Below, in pieces: positions 39,544 through 48,644 of a stretch of DNA of 64,000 nt. The stretch's first letter is position 1. Each line of letters opens with the position of its first letter. Location: contig WSYJ01000092.1 in assembly GCA_020186115.1 (NCBI GenBank), forward strand, positions 1-64,000. The letters run 5' to 3'. The DNA comes from Histomonas meleagridis (taxonomy: Eukaryota; Parabasalia; Tritrichomonadida; Dientamoebidae). Under the pieces are notes generated by a model that saw only the letters and a program-made list of their open reading frames with translations, was not told the DNA's origin and made no database searches. The translations under genes and the position numbers were made by a program.

Positions 39544-40011
39544 TTATTTTGTAGGAAAAAGCAAAACCGGAGGCTTAACATTCTTTTGCTTGTGCCTGAT
39601 ATCCTTTTTGATCTTTCGTAAAACAATGATAAATAAGATTAATGCAATTACAAAAACAACACCAAAAATTGGGAAAACAAAAAGTAAAATAAAAGAGATT
39701 CCCATTATTATAACAAGAACAATTTTCATTGTTGATAATTTTGATTCTGGTTTAATCAATGGATCGCCTTTTGTGAAAGCATCAGCATCTTTTAGTTTCA
39801 ATTTCGGTGTTTCAAGCATTTTCCTTTCTTCATCTGTTGGGCATTTCTTACCGAATCCTGGAATTGGGGAACTTGAACTTGAATAAGGAGACGGAGATCT
39901 CGAAGAAATTAAGGGCCTTGGCAAGCTTGCTACAGGCTTTGGAGTGTCTTCTAATGATTTTTGTCGCTTTGAAGTTCGTGCTGGCATTGGAACTCCTTTG
40001 TTTTCTTTCAT
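39544..40011 (-). CDS. Small Ser/Pro-rich protein with C-terminal membrane hairpin
   Basis: 155 residues, no family recognised. Residues 1-90 are basic and Ser/Pro-rich (RSPSPYSSSSSPIPGF, KTP-like sites), likely disordered and phosphorylated. Residues 93-131 form one long or two short membrane segments (MKIVLVIIMGISFILLFVFPIFGVVFVIALILFIIVL) followed by a strongly basic tail (RKIKKDIRHKQKNVK). The layout resembles the protein at 45107-45856 and suggests insertion in an internal membrane with the basic/Ser-Pro part outside the lumen, but function is unknown. Confidence 0.6.
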   Translation of the reverse strand: MKENKGVPMPARTSKRQKSLEDTPKPVASLPRPLISSRSPSPYSSSSSPIPGFGKKCPTDEERKMLETPKLKLKDADAFTKGDPLIKPESKLSTMKIVLVIIMGISFILLFVFPIFGVVFVIALILFIIVLRKIKKDIRHKQKNVKPPVLLFPTK

Positions 40012-40266
40012 CTAACTTAATTTAAACGGCTCCACAAAGAGGTTTTGATCGGCTAAATTAAACGCTTTATTATGTACAATAATTTCTTGATATAAAAACA
40101 AAGTTATTTCTCGCAAAGTCATCTACTATTAAACAAGCACTTGGTAAGCTATATGAATGTTAAGAAATGATTGAATCATAAATTTCTCATTGATGATCAA
40201 ACAGAAATAAAATCAATATAACTTGTTTCAACAAAAAATAAAAAGAACCATAAAACGTTTAATTTT

Positions 40267-41832
40267 CTATTCATTAGTAACTTTAATTGTATATTCTTTA
40301 CCATCCTGCATAATCTTAATTTCATTATTTTTTTTCTTTCTGAAGCATCTTCTGATGCAATAACAATGGCAACAGCAGCAGCAACAGCAACAAAACTTAT
40401 ACAACATTACCAAAAGTATGAATAATGCTGCAAAGAAGATTATTGAATCGACATCGATTCCGATTGACAACAAAAGTTGTTTCCAATTTGAAGGCCTCAA
40501 CATCAATGCATATTTCCGAACTATTTCCGTTTTATCATTCCAAGAATAACCTGGCTTTTGAGTGATTTCTGACATAGTTAATTCACCAAGCCAAAAACTT
40601 TCAATCTCTTTCCTATAATTATCTATATTGATTTTTGTATATTTCATCTCACTATTACTCACAAGGAACCATTCGTTATCCTTTGCTTTAAGTTGTTTTG
40701 CAAACATTGAATTGCTCTTAACGTTCGTTATTGATGCGTCTTTGACATTTGTAAAGTTGTCAATTATTTCTTTGTTTACATCGCCAACGTACATCAAACA
40801 CAAGTTATTACATATTTCTTCGAAGACAATTTTGCTCATATCAACAAAGAGTGGCTTTGATAAAGTTTTGAGGATTTGATAGTTGTGTGTGATTGTATGA
40901 ACTCCAGCTCGAACTACGAAATTTGATGGGATTTCTTTGAGATGAAAAGTGCGGATTGCATTGGCATAATCGTCAGTAAGTACAGCAAATTTGCATTCGC
41001 GATATTTTGCTGACATACGCTTAAACTCAATGCTCGGTTCACTTGTACGAACAATACTATAGACACATGTGTAATGTGAATACTTTTCAAGCCAATTTTG
41101 GAGATCAGATACTCGTGTAAAGACACGATAATCTGGATTCCAGCAGCTAACCATCCAGTTGATGAATTTAATGCGGTCATCGATGTTGCCACTGACTTTA
41201 GAAATTATTTCTCCATCAGATCCAATCTTTAGATACAAGAAGCGTGGTGTGGTTTTAATTTGGAATTCTTCGGAAAATTCATTTCCGGTTTCAACATTGT
41301 TACGTAAAAATTTTGCTAAATGTCCATATTCTTTGGCAATGGCTTCGTAGAATTGGGCACACTTAGGAGTGTCAAAAATATCATTTGGATCATAAACATA
41401 TACAAATAATTCTTTGTGTTCATGTAGTAATTTTTTGTATGTTTTGCTATTAACTTCTTGAGTTTCCATTTTAACTTCTTTAGGTGGTTGAAAACCAAAG
41501 CTGCGTAAAATTTCGTTAATAATATCTTCGGCTGTACTTGTATAACCTGATTGGCCAGATCCAGAGAAAGGATCATCAGCGACGGATCCAGTTTGATCAT
41601 AAATTCTTCGACGTTCTTGGTTATGAAGAAGTTCATAAGCATCATTGGCATGTACCCAAATCTTTTCTGCGCCTGGTTCTTTGTTAATATCTGGATGATA
41701 TTTTTTTGTAATATCAAGAAAAGCTTTTCTAACTTCTTCATCAGTAGCCTTATGGCTTAGACCTAAAATCTTGTATGGGTCTTCTCCTGGTTTTAATGTT
41801 GATAGAGTGAGGGAGAAAAACACGAACAACAT
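40267..41832 (-). CDS. ER membrane DnaJ protein with thioredoxin-like domain (DNAJC16/ERdj-like)
   Basis: 521 residues. Signal peptide MLFVFFSLTLS, then a J domain at about 17-85 (DPYKILGLSHKATDEEVRKAF, catalytic HPD in KYHPDINKEPG). Next are a thioredoxin-like fold at about 130-250 without a C-x-x-C (ELFVYVYDPNDIFDTPKCAQFYEAIAK, KTTPRFLYL), further thioredoxin-like sequence to about 400, and a membrane segment at about 460-480 (DSIIFFAALFILLVMLYKF). It is followed at once by a run of eight Cys, then H-C-Y-C, and a basic cytosolic tail. J-domain proteins recruit Hsp70; the topology puts J and thioredoxin parts in the ER lumen. Missing redox cysteines suggest a chaperone rather than an oxidoreductase. 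Confidence 0.82.
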   Translation of the reverse strand: MLFVFFSLTLSTLKPGEDPYKILGLSHKATDEEVRKAFLDITKKYHPDINKEPGAEKIWVHANDAYELLHNQERRRIYDQTGSVADDPFSGSGQSGYTSTAEDIINEILRSFGFQPPKEVKMETQEVNSKTYKKLLHEHKELFVYVYDPNDIFDTPKCAQFYEAIAKEYGHLAKFLRNNVETGNEFSEEFQIKTTPRFLYLKIGSDGEIISKVSGNIDDRIKFINWMVSCWNPDYRVFTRVSDLQNWLEKYSHYTCVYSIVRTSEPSIEFKRMSAKYRECKFAVLTDDYANAIRTFHLKEIPSNFVVRAGVHTITHNYQILKTLSKPLFVDMSKIVFEEICNNLCLMYVGDVNKEIIDNFTNVKDASITNVKSNSMFAKQLKAKDNEWFLVSNSEMKYTKINIDNYRKEIESFWLGELTMSEITQKPGYSWNDKTEIVRKYALMLRPSNWKQLLLSIGIDVDSIIFFAALFILLVMLYKFCCCCCCCCHCYCIRRCFRKKKNNEIKIMQDGKEYTIKVTNE

Positions 41833-42245
41833 TCGAAATTGCCGTTATTTGGCCAAATCGTTCGTTGATGATTTTTCCTTTCACATAATGAAATTTCATA
41901 CTTTAAACAAAAGAATTATACTTATTATTCATAGCATTATAGTATAAAAATTAAAATGTAATTTAGATAAACATTTTATTAATTAATAATTTTTTTTTTT
42001 AATTAAAAAATAAATTATAAAAAAATGATTTACTAGCAAACCATGGAATAAATAATCAAAAAAAAATAAGAGAAAATTCTTCCTTAGTTATGATTCTTTT
42101 TTCCTTTTACGATCAATTTTTTTAAATATTTTTCAGATCAATTTGATCGTTTCAATTTATCATAACCGTCAATCGAACGATCAAAATCGCCTCATTTATC
42201 AATTCAAAAAATGCCATTTGTGATATAACAGTTTTTACGATAGTT
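41833..42245. other. Intergenic, A/T homopolymer-rich
   Basis: No ORF. Contains ATAACCGTCAATCGAACGATC at about 42163-42183 with two MYB-like cores, although the nearest start is that of the DnaJ gene about 340 nt away. Confidence 0.4.
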
Positions 42246-44981
42246 CTATTTTCTAAAAAGTGACAGTGTATGAGCAATCACTTGATTACTTTCAGCCCAT
42301 CTTCTTTTTGCTTGTTGTATCATTTTATCATCACATTCCACCAAGTTCAATATCACTGGAATCAGTGCTTCTCTAGTTGATCCATCTTGCATAAAGAATT
42401 GCAACAACACCTTTCTGATATAATTTGGGAAAATTGCATTTTTATCTACGGGTGTACAATTCACTTGTTTTTTCTTCATTTCTTCGTTTAATTTTATTTT
42501 AATTTTCTTATTCCTTTCGATTTCCTTTGAAACCTTTTCTTCTTCAATTTCTAATTTCTTCTTTAAATCATCGATTTTCAGATTTAACTCTTCGTTAATT
42601 TGTTTAATTTCATTAATTTTCGATTCTTTTGATTCCATTTCTATTTTTAATTGCTTCTCAGTGACAGAAGTTGTCATTTTAAGTGTTTGCAACTCATTTT
42701 CAAGAAGTTTATATTTCGTATTCATATCTTCTTTTAAGTTATCGAAGTCATCAACATCTTCTTGAAGTTTAAGTTGTTTTTCTTTTGTTATTTTCCGATA
42801 TTCATCAAACGTCGCTTGAATATTATTCGAATTTTTAATTTCGTTTGAAAGGTCGATTTTAATTTTAAGTATTTGTGATTTTAATTCAGTTATTTCTTTT
42901 TCTTGTGCATTAATTTTATCTTTTTGTTGTTCGATCTTTTGTTTAAGTCTTGAGTTCTTATTTACATAATTATTATTTTCTTCATTCATTATCGCAATTC
43001 GTTCTTCAATTGTATGAAGTTTCGTTTTCGTTTCATCTAATGACGTTTGAAGTATTGTTATTTCATTCATTAACTTAATGTTATTTGTGGATGTTGTCTC
43101 ATATTGTTTGGTGATTTCGTCAAGTTCTTTTTTAAGGTTTTCTTGTTCAGTAATTTTTTGTTCATTTAATGTTTTGCTTTCATTAATTTTGGTTTCATAT
43201 TCTGTGAGCTGTTGTTGAAGAGCAGATTTTTCTGCTTCGTGCTCTTTACGGAGATTTGAAAGCGCTTTGCGATGTTCTTTTTTCTGCGATTTAATGGATT
43301 TACGTAACGAAGATTTTTCCGTCTCATATTGCTGCTTAACTGTTTGAAGATCTGCTTTAAGTTGATCAATGATTGATTGATTGTCTTTGGTAAGTGTTGC
43401 TACTTCTGTGCTCTTTTCTTTAAGCTTTGACTTTAAGTCGTTGTTAATTTTTTCGTTTTTGGCGATTTTATCGTTTTGTTGTTTTATTTCATTTTTTAGT
43501 GATTCAATTTCAGTTGTAAATTGTTGTGATTTTTGTTCATTTTGTTTTATTTGTGTTTGTAATTTATTGTTTTCTTGTTTAAGCGAATTAATTTCTGTTG
43601 AAAGTTGTTGCGATTTTTGTTCATTTTGTTTTATTTGTGTTTGTAATTTATTGTTTTCTTGTTTAAGCGAATTAATTCCTGTTAAAAATTGTTGCGATTT
43701 TTGTTCAGCTTGTTTTAATTGCATTTGCAATTTATTGTTTTCTTGTTTAAGTGATTCATTTTCGGATATAAACTTTTGAATTTTCTGATCGTTTTGTTGT
43801 GCACTTTTTGATTCATCATTGAATTTTTGCGTAATTTCTTTGGTTTGATTTTGTAATTCTGTAATTGTTTGTGTTAATTTTTCATTTTGCTGTTCCGATT
43901 CTTTATATATTTCGACCATTTGTTCAAGGTTATTTTGTATTTCATTTTTTTCATTTGAATTTTTTTGTAATTCTAATTTGTATTTTTGTATAATTTCATC
44001 TTTTGTCTTAATTTCGTTTTGAAGTTTACTTAAATTGTTATTTGATTCGTTTTGGATATTTTGAATTTCTAATTTCATTTTTTCGTTTTCTTGTTTTGAC
44101 TTTTCTAATTCTCCAAAAATTTTCATCATCTCTTTTTTAGCTTCTTCAGATGTGGATGAAATTGCTTCGATTTTATTCTTTTCCAAAGAAGATATTGTTT
44201 CTTTTAATTTGTTTTGTTCTTCAATTAATTTGTTAATGTGATTTTGATTTTGTGAATTAATTTCAGTTAATTTCTTATTTTCTGTTGTTAGTGGATCAAT
44301 TTTCCTTTGGTTTTCTTCAAGGTTACTTTTATTAATTTCGTTTTCTTTGATCTTTTGTTTAAGTTCAAGATTTAATTGATTCACTATTTTGGTGAGCTCC
44401 TCGATTTTTGTGTTGAGAGTAATGATCTCTGTGCTATTGTTAGTCGAATTTTCATTTTCCATTTGTGAAATTTGGGATTTTAGTTTGCAATTTTCAGCTT
44501 CCAAAATCTGAATTTTTTCTTCAGTTTCATTATCAACATGACTTGATTCAAGTTGCGTTAACTTTTGATTGAGTTCCAGACTTTCTTGTTGAAGTTTTTT
44601 GAATTCAACAGGATCAATCCCATCATATTTTTTAACCATCTTTTTAAATTTCTTTGTTACTCGCTCTAATTTTTGTCCTTCTTCTTTAAGCAAGTTCTCT
44701 TTTTCTGTAAGTTGTGTGAATAATTCTTGTAATTGGTAATCTTTAAGTTGAATTCGAGATTCTGCCTCTTTCGTGGCTTCACTTAATTCCACAATTTTTT
44801 CTTCTCTTTTTTTAATAGCTTCATCTCTTTCATTGACAGCATCCTGAAGAATTTTTTGATTTTGCAAACATTGATCAATTTTTTGTTTTTGAACCTTATT
44901 TTTTTCTGCTAACTGGTTGTATTTTTGTTTGAGTTCTCCTAATGTCAATTTGCTTCGAGGTGAAGTTGGAGAACTCTCCAT
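42246..44981 (-). CDS. Golgin: long coiled coil with C-terminal GRIP domain
   Basis: 911 residues. Residues about 10-835 are almost continuous heptad coiled coil, including three near-identical 29-30-residue repeats (SLKQENNKLQ, KQNEQKSQQ) in the middle. Residues about 845-890 (NAIFPNYIRKVLLQFFM...EALIPVILNLVECDDKMIQQA) match the GRIP domain: aromatic-x-x-V-L-x-F, then L-x-P-V-I-x-x-L. GRIP golgins are recruited to trans-Golgi membranes by Arl1 and tether vesicles. The conserved Tyr of GRIP is present (NYIRK). The short N-terminus with SPTSPRS is a likely phosphorylation site. It shares a 125-nt divergent promoter with the LEM/HeH-like gene. The GRIP match is good; the length is typical for this class. 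Confidence 0.8.
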   Translation of the reverse strand: MESSPTSPRSKLTLGELKQKYNQLAEKNKVQKQKIDQCLQNQKILQDAVNERDEAIKKREEKIVELSEATKEAESRIQLKDYQLQELFTQLTEKENLLKEEGQKLERVTKKFKKMVKKYDGIDPVEFKKLQQESLELNQKLTQLESSHVDNETEEKIQILEAENCKLKSQISQMENENSTNNSTEIITLNTKIEELTKIVNQLNLELKQKIKENEINKSNLEENQRKIDPLTTENKKLTEINSQNQNHINKLIEEQNKLKETISSLEKNKIEAISSTSEEAKKEMMKIFGELEKSKQENEKMKLEIQNIQNESNNNLSKLQNEIKTKDEIIQKYKLELQKNSNEKNEIQNNLEQMVEIYKESEQQNEKLTQTITELQNQTKEITQKFNDESKSAQQNDQKIQKFISENESLKQENNKLQMQLKQAEQKSQQFLTGINSLKQENNKLQTQIKQNEQKSQQLSTEINSLKQENNKLQTQIKQNEQKSQQFTTEIESLKNEIKQQNDKIAKNEKINNDLKSKLKEKSTEVATLTKDNQSIIDQLKADLQTVKQQYETEKSSLRKSIKSQKKEHRKALSNLRKEHEAEKSALQQQLTEYETKINESKTLNEQKITEQENLKKELDEITKQYETTSTNNIKLMNEITILQTSLDETKTKLHTIEERIAIMNEENNNYVNKNSRLKQKIEQQKDKINAQEKEITELKSQILKIKIDLSNEIKNSNNIQATFDEYRKITKEKQLKLQEDVDDFDNLKEDMNTKYKLLENELQTLKMTTSVTEKQLKIEMESKESKINEIKQINEELNLKIDDLKKKLEIEEEKVSKEIERNKKIKIKLNEEMKKKQVNCTPVDKNAIFPNYIRKVLLQFFMQDGSTREALIPVILNLVECDDKMIQQAKRRWAESNQVIAHTLSLFRK

Positions 44982-45106
44982 TTAGGCAAAATCAGCAGAT
45001 GTTTGGAGGCTCATAGAAAAAGTTGAACAAAAGAGCAGCATGTGCAAACATATTAAACGGTCGTCGGCGGTTTGGCGCCAAACTGATCTGACCTTAATAA
45101 AACACA
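44982..45106. promoter_or_regulatory. Bidirectional promoter with TAAACGGTC and a perfect E2F-like palindrome
   Basis: Drives the golgin (minus) and the LEM/HeH-like gene (plus). ATTAAACGGTCG at 45053-45064 contains the MYB-type AACGGT core. GTTTGGCGCCAAAC at 45071-45084 is a perfect 14-bp palindrome whose centre TTTGGCGCCAAA is a double E2F site. ATCTGACCTTAATAAAACAC leads into the plus-strand ATG. Confidence 0.55.
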
Positions 45107-45856
45107 ATGTCAACATTTAACTGGGCTAATCCAGCTTCAAATACAGTTGCTTCTATCAAGAAAGAAATTGCATCCCTTGGCATCACTCCACCAAATAATG
45201 CCAACAAAAATGAGCTAATTCAAATTCTTATGGATAATAAGAATAAATCACCAAAATCAAAAGGGTCTCCTGGAAGGCCAGGCAGGAAACCAAAGTCGCC
45301 TCGGTCACCAGGTAAACAACAACCACAAAGTGAACCACCAAAATCTCCTGCCAAGGAAGAAAAGACATATATCTCCAGTAGATTACTTTTAGATGAAGAA
45401 AAGCCCAAGCCAGCTGCTATATCTTCTCCAAAAGATAACGCTCCAAAGCAATCACCAATGAAATCTCAATCTCCAAAAGAAAACGTATTTCAACAATCTT
45501 CACCAGCACAACAATCACCAAAGCAACCTACACAAAAACAGCCTTCTCCGAAAGAGAGCTCTCCAAAAGAGAATTCGCCAAAACATTTCACACCAAAAGT
45601 AAATACACCGAAAGAGCCTTCACCATTTGCCCATATGAGCAGGCCTTTGCGCTCTCAATCACCTATCAAAGGTGTTGAAAATAAGACAACCTCATCTCTT
45701 GATACAGAAAAGATTCTTCTTTATGCAATGATTTTTGCATTTATCTTCTCTATCATAATGCCAAGCGTTGGACCTGTTCTGCTTATTGGATGTTTCATTG
45801 CTTGGATTTGCGTAAAAATTATGAAATCAAAGAAAAACAAGAACAAGAAACAATAA
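45107..45856 (+). CDS. LEM/HeH-like protein with SPK repeats and C-terminal membrane hairpin
   Basis: 249 residues. Residues 13-43 (TVASIKKEIASLGITPPNNANKNELIQILMD) form a helix-extension-helix/SAP-type motif seen in LEM-family and Heh/Src1 proteins. Residues 48-195 are rich in S-P-K, P-K-S-P and K-E-x-S-P motifs, basic and probably heavily phosphorylated, similar to linker-histone tails. Residues 205-240 are strongly hydrophobic (ILLYAMIFAFIFSIIMPSVGPVLLIGCFIAWICVKIM) with a basic end. HeH motif plus basic linker plus membrane segment fits inner nuclear membrane proteins that tether chromatin. That role is inferred. The start is the only sensible ATG. Confidence 0.6.
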   Translation: MSTFNWANPASNTVASIKKEIASLGITPPNNANKNELIQILMDNKNKSPKSKGSPGRPGRKPKSPRSPGKQQPQSEPPKSPAKEEKTYISSRLLLDEEKPKPAAISSPKDNAPKQSPMKSQSPKENVFQQSSPAQQSPKQPTQKQPSPKESSPKENSPKHFTPKVNTPKEPSPFAHMSRPLRSQSPIKGVENKTTSSLDTEKILLYAMIFAFIFSIIMPSVGPVLLIGCFIAWICVKIMKSKKNKNKKQ

Positions 45857-46104
45857 AACTAATCAATTTTAATCATTTTATTTTACTAATAGGTAAATGA
45901 ATCAACATTTTAGTTGTATTAAGAACATTTCTTGTGAATATTTTTTTTTTTATAATAATTTTTATTTTTTATAATTTCACAATATTTTTGTATGATTATT
46001 TATTCTTTTCGAAAAAAAATGTAAAACATTCACAAACATTATGAATTAAATTTATTCGAAAAAAATCGAAATATAATTTAATAATTGAAATATACACAAA
46101 AATT

Positions 46105-46995
46105 TTATTTAACAGAATAACGATTTTGGAAAGTTAAACCACTTTCGTAAATGGCCTTTTTGATCAAAATGAATCTTACACTCCAACAATGCCAAATGAA
46201 GAATAACATCATGAACACAGATAAAATTGCAAGAACAAACCACAAATATATCAAAGACATATATCTCACAGGAGGAGCTTCATACGTAACAGGCTCCGAT
46301 GCATCATGAATTATTATCATTGGCGAAGAAGAGCTTCCTCTTCCACATTGCACTTCTCTTCCATATTCAACACGATCATATGAAAAACCTGAAATATCTT
46401 CATATTCATAATATATCAAATGGATTGAGGATAGTGGTTGTTCCATACAAGTTCCATTAGCTTGGAGACCCCTCCTAATATATAATGGAAAAGAAAAAAA
46501 TGTCAAATCATCATTTGCAGATTTAACATAAAAATCGGCAGATGAAGACGAGGATGTGGTGGTGTACTCTGTAGCGTATACATTTATATGATAGAAGTAA
46601 TGACTTGAATTGGAAAGACTACTGGAAATTGCACCAAATATATTTCCTTGCACAATAGAAATTATATCACTTTTGTTTCTACCATTTACAGGTGCATGAG
46701 ATTGAACGTAAAAATATGTTTGAACATCTGAACCAAGTGGTTGAAAATAAAATCTCATATTTGAAAAATTATTATATCTTAAGTTATTAAGAGGGTTTGA
46801 GTCAATTGCATCAAGGACTAAATCGTATGTATCTCTATTTACATTATCTTGTTTTGTACTGAATGCAAATACATAAAGAAGTGCAACAATTACGAATATG
46901 ATACCAAACCAAAGCATAATGGAACATTCCATTCTCTTCATTTCAAGTAATTGCTTAGTTGACTGGCGTTGTTCTACGTTTTCTCTTTTTCTCAT
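46105..46995 (-). CDS. Two-pass membrane protein with large glycosylated loop, unknown
   Basis: 296 residues, no family identified. The basic N-terminus (MRKRENVEQRQSTKQ) is followed by a membrane segment at about 28-46 (IMLWFGIIFVIVALLYVFAF). Next is a roughly 200-residue lumenal or extracellular part with several N-x-S/T sites (NFSNM, NKSD, NSSHY, NGTC) and a likely beta-rich fold, then a second membrane segment at about 245-268 (LIYLWFVLAILSVFMMLFFIW) and a short basic tail. Two-pass ciliary or lysosomal proteins such as TMEM231 have this layout, but I see no diagnostic motif. Upstream are TTTGGCGTTG next to the ATG and TAAACGGTC (plus strand 47025-47033). Confidence 0.6.
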   Translation of the reverse strand: MRKRENVEQRQSTKQLLEMKRMECSIMLWFGIIFVIVALLYVFAFSTKQDNVNRDTYDLVLDAIDSNPLNNLRYNNFSNMRFYFQPLGSDVQTYFYVQSHAPVNGRNKSDIISIVQGNIFGAISSSLSNSSHYFYHINVYATEYTTTSSSSSADFYVKSANDDLTFFSFPLYIRRGLQANGTCMEQPLSSIHLIYYEYEDISGFSYDRVEYGREVQCGRGSSSSPMIIIHDASEPVTYEAPPVRYMSLIYLWFVLAILSVFMMLFFIWHCWSVRFILIKKAIYESGLTFQNRYSVK

Positions 46996-47116
46996 TCAAC
47001 GCCAAATATTTTATTAACGTATTCTAAACGGTCATGCCAGTTCATATTCAAAAAATATTCTATGAGCTTTATCAAAAAGTTTACATATATGAAAGATGCA
47101 TAGTACGATATAATTC

Positions 47117-48397
47117 TTATATAACAGAATCTGGTTTTCTCATAAAATTGAGCATAAACGTTCTGCCGTTGAATACAGTACCATTAAAAACAGCAATAAA
47201 TCCTACTGCATCTTGTACTGATGGGAAATGTAATGCATGGTATTTTTGTAATACTTGTACTTCCTTCGGAAGTGCAACTAGCGCTAATAATTCTTCCAGT
47301 GGAACGCCATTTACTTCCACATATTCAGATGGGAAATAGAGATGTTTGTATTGTTCAATAGTTAGATCAATTGGTCCGTCTCCATATTCCTGGTATAGTC
47401 CTTCGCTACCAGGCTCTGTCAGTGGTGTAACTTCCACGTGAGAAGAAAACGCAATTTGTAATTTTCGACCCGCAAATGGGCAATCGTGAAGGAAAAGCGC
47501 GGCAATCCTTCCAAAAAAGCCCGTCCCCATTTGGACGAAGGCCGTTCTTCTGTTTTTGTAAAGTACTTTAACACGTTGCACGTGACCATAAAGAGAGAAA
47601 AGATTTCTCAGAGGATCACATGCTGATTTTGTTTCATCTAGATTTGTAACGCATAAAACTTGTGAATATAGGGGATCAAAATGGACAGGACGCCATATGT
47701 CAAATATCGGCGAAACTGAAGGAGAGGGCTCTGGCTCAAAAAACGGGGTTTCGTTTTTAACGTGCTCGCGTAAAGCATTGAATTGCTGCAATGCGCCTCG
47801 AGGCATGAAGTTGAATGATTTTGCATTATTAATCTTGACAATCAGGTCTTGGTTCTTTGAGTATTGAACTTTCATTTGGAAGTTTGGGAGATGTTTGGGA
47901 TTATTATGAAGATTTGCAAGAACAGAGGCTGCCTCTTTTAAAGATGACATCTGTACAAGTGAAAAGTTTCCGGATCTTTCAAAACAAATGATTTTTTGTA
48001 CTGTCCCGTATTTCGAACATTCATCATAAATATCAAACATTGACATAAAAATACGTAGATGGACAAGCTGAATGCAAATTACTTTCGAAGGGCCTGTTTT
48101 ACCATTAAATAACGCATCTGATGAAGAATTTAAAATTGGATAATTTGATAACTGTGCTTGAACAATAGTTCCATTTATTTCAATTTTCCCATTGTTTTGC
48201 TCAAGGAAAAGTTTTGCATCATCAGCACTTTCAAATTGGATAAGTGCTTGGTTATTAAAAATGTGATGTTGTTCAATTGTTGAAGTCTCAAAATGAACAG
48301 AAATTTCTTCCCACCCACATTTAGGGGGTAAGTTCCGTAGATGAACAACTCTGGATGGTGGGGCAATTGCAGATAAGTCCCAGGGTTTTTTGTTCAT
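47117..48397 (-). CDS. PTB/hnRNP L-like RNA-binding protein
   Basis: 426 residues from ATG 48397 (MNKKPWDLSA); the longer frame starts at a TTG. RRM1 at about 15-85 (RVVHLRNLPPKCGWEEISVHFE, ALIQFESADDAKLFLEQNNG). RRM2 at about 105-175 (SKVICIQLVHLRIFMSMFDIYDECSKYGTVQKII, FSLVQMSSLKEAASVLANLH). RRM3 at about 245-325 (SQVLCVTNLDETKSACDPLRNLFSLYGHVQRVKVLYKN, AFVQMGTG). A degenerate RRM4 near the C-terminus (HALHFPSVQDAVGFIAVFNGTVFNGRTFMLNF). The hydrophobic residue in place of the usual RNP aromatics (VVHLRNLP, VLCVTNL) and the four-domain plan are those of PTB/hnRNP L. These bind pyrimidine tracts and regulate splicing, mRNA stability and translation. Confidence 0.82.
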   Translation of the reverse strand: MNKKPWDLSAIAPPSRVVHLRNLPPKCGWEEISVHFETSTIEQHHIFNNQALIQFESADDAKLFLEQNNGKIEINGTIVQAQLSNYPILNSSSDALFNGKTGPSKVICIQLVHLRIFMSMFDIYDECSKYGTVQKIICFERSGNFSLVQMSSLKEAASVLANLHNNPKHLPNFQMKVQYSKNQDLIVKINNAKSFNFMPRGALQQFNALREHVKNETPFFEPEPSPSVSPIFDIWRPVHFDPLYSQVLCVTNLDETKSACDPLRNLFSLYGHVQRVKVLYKNRRTAFVQMGTGFFGRIAALFLHDCPFAGRKLQIAFSSHVEVTPLTEPGSEGLYQEYGDGPIDLTIEQYKHLYFPSEYVEVNGVPLEELLALVALPKEVQVLQKYHALHFPSVQDAVGFIAVFNGTVFNGRTFMLNFMRKPDSVI

Positions 48398-48644
48398 ATA
48401 AAAATTTTGGCTGCTATCGTCTTTGAAAGTGCCGGTAAAACCGACCGTTTTCAATTGAAAATTTGAATAAGAACTGTGGAATCAATTCAAAGAAGTGAAA
48501 AACCACAAAGACTTTTTTGGAGAACTCTATGAAAAATCAGAAACAAAATTGAAAAGTTGACATAAAAATGAAAGTAACACCATGAATCATTATGGTGGTC
48601 ATCAGATAAGAACATTTATATATTCATAACGAAAGCAAATAAAT

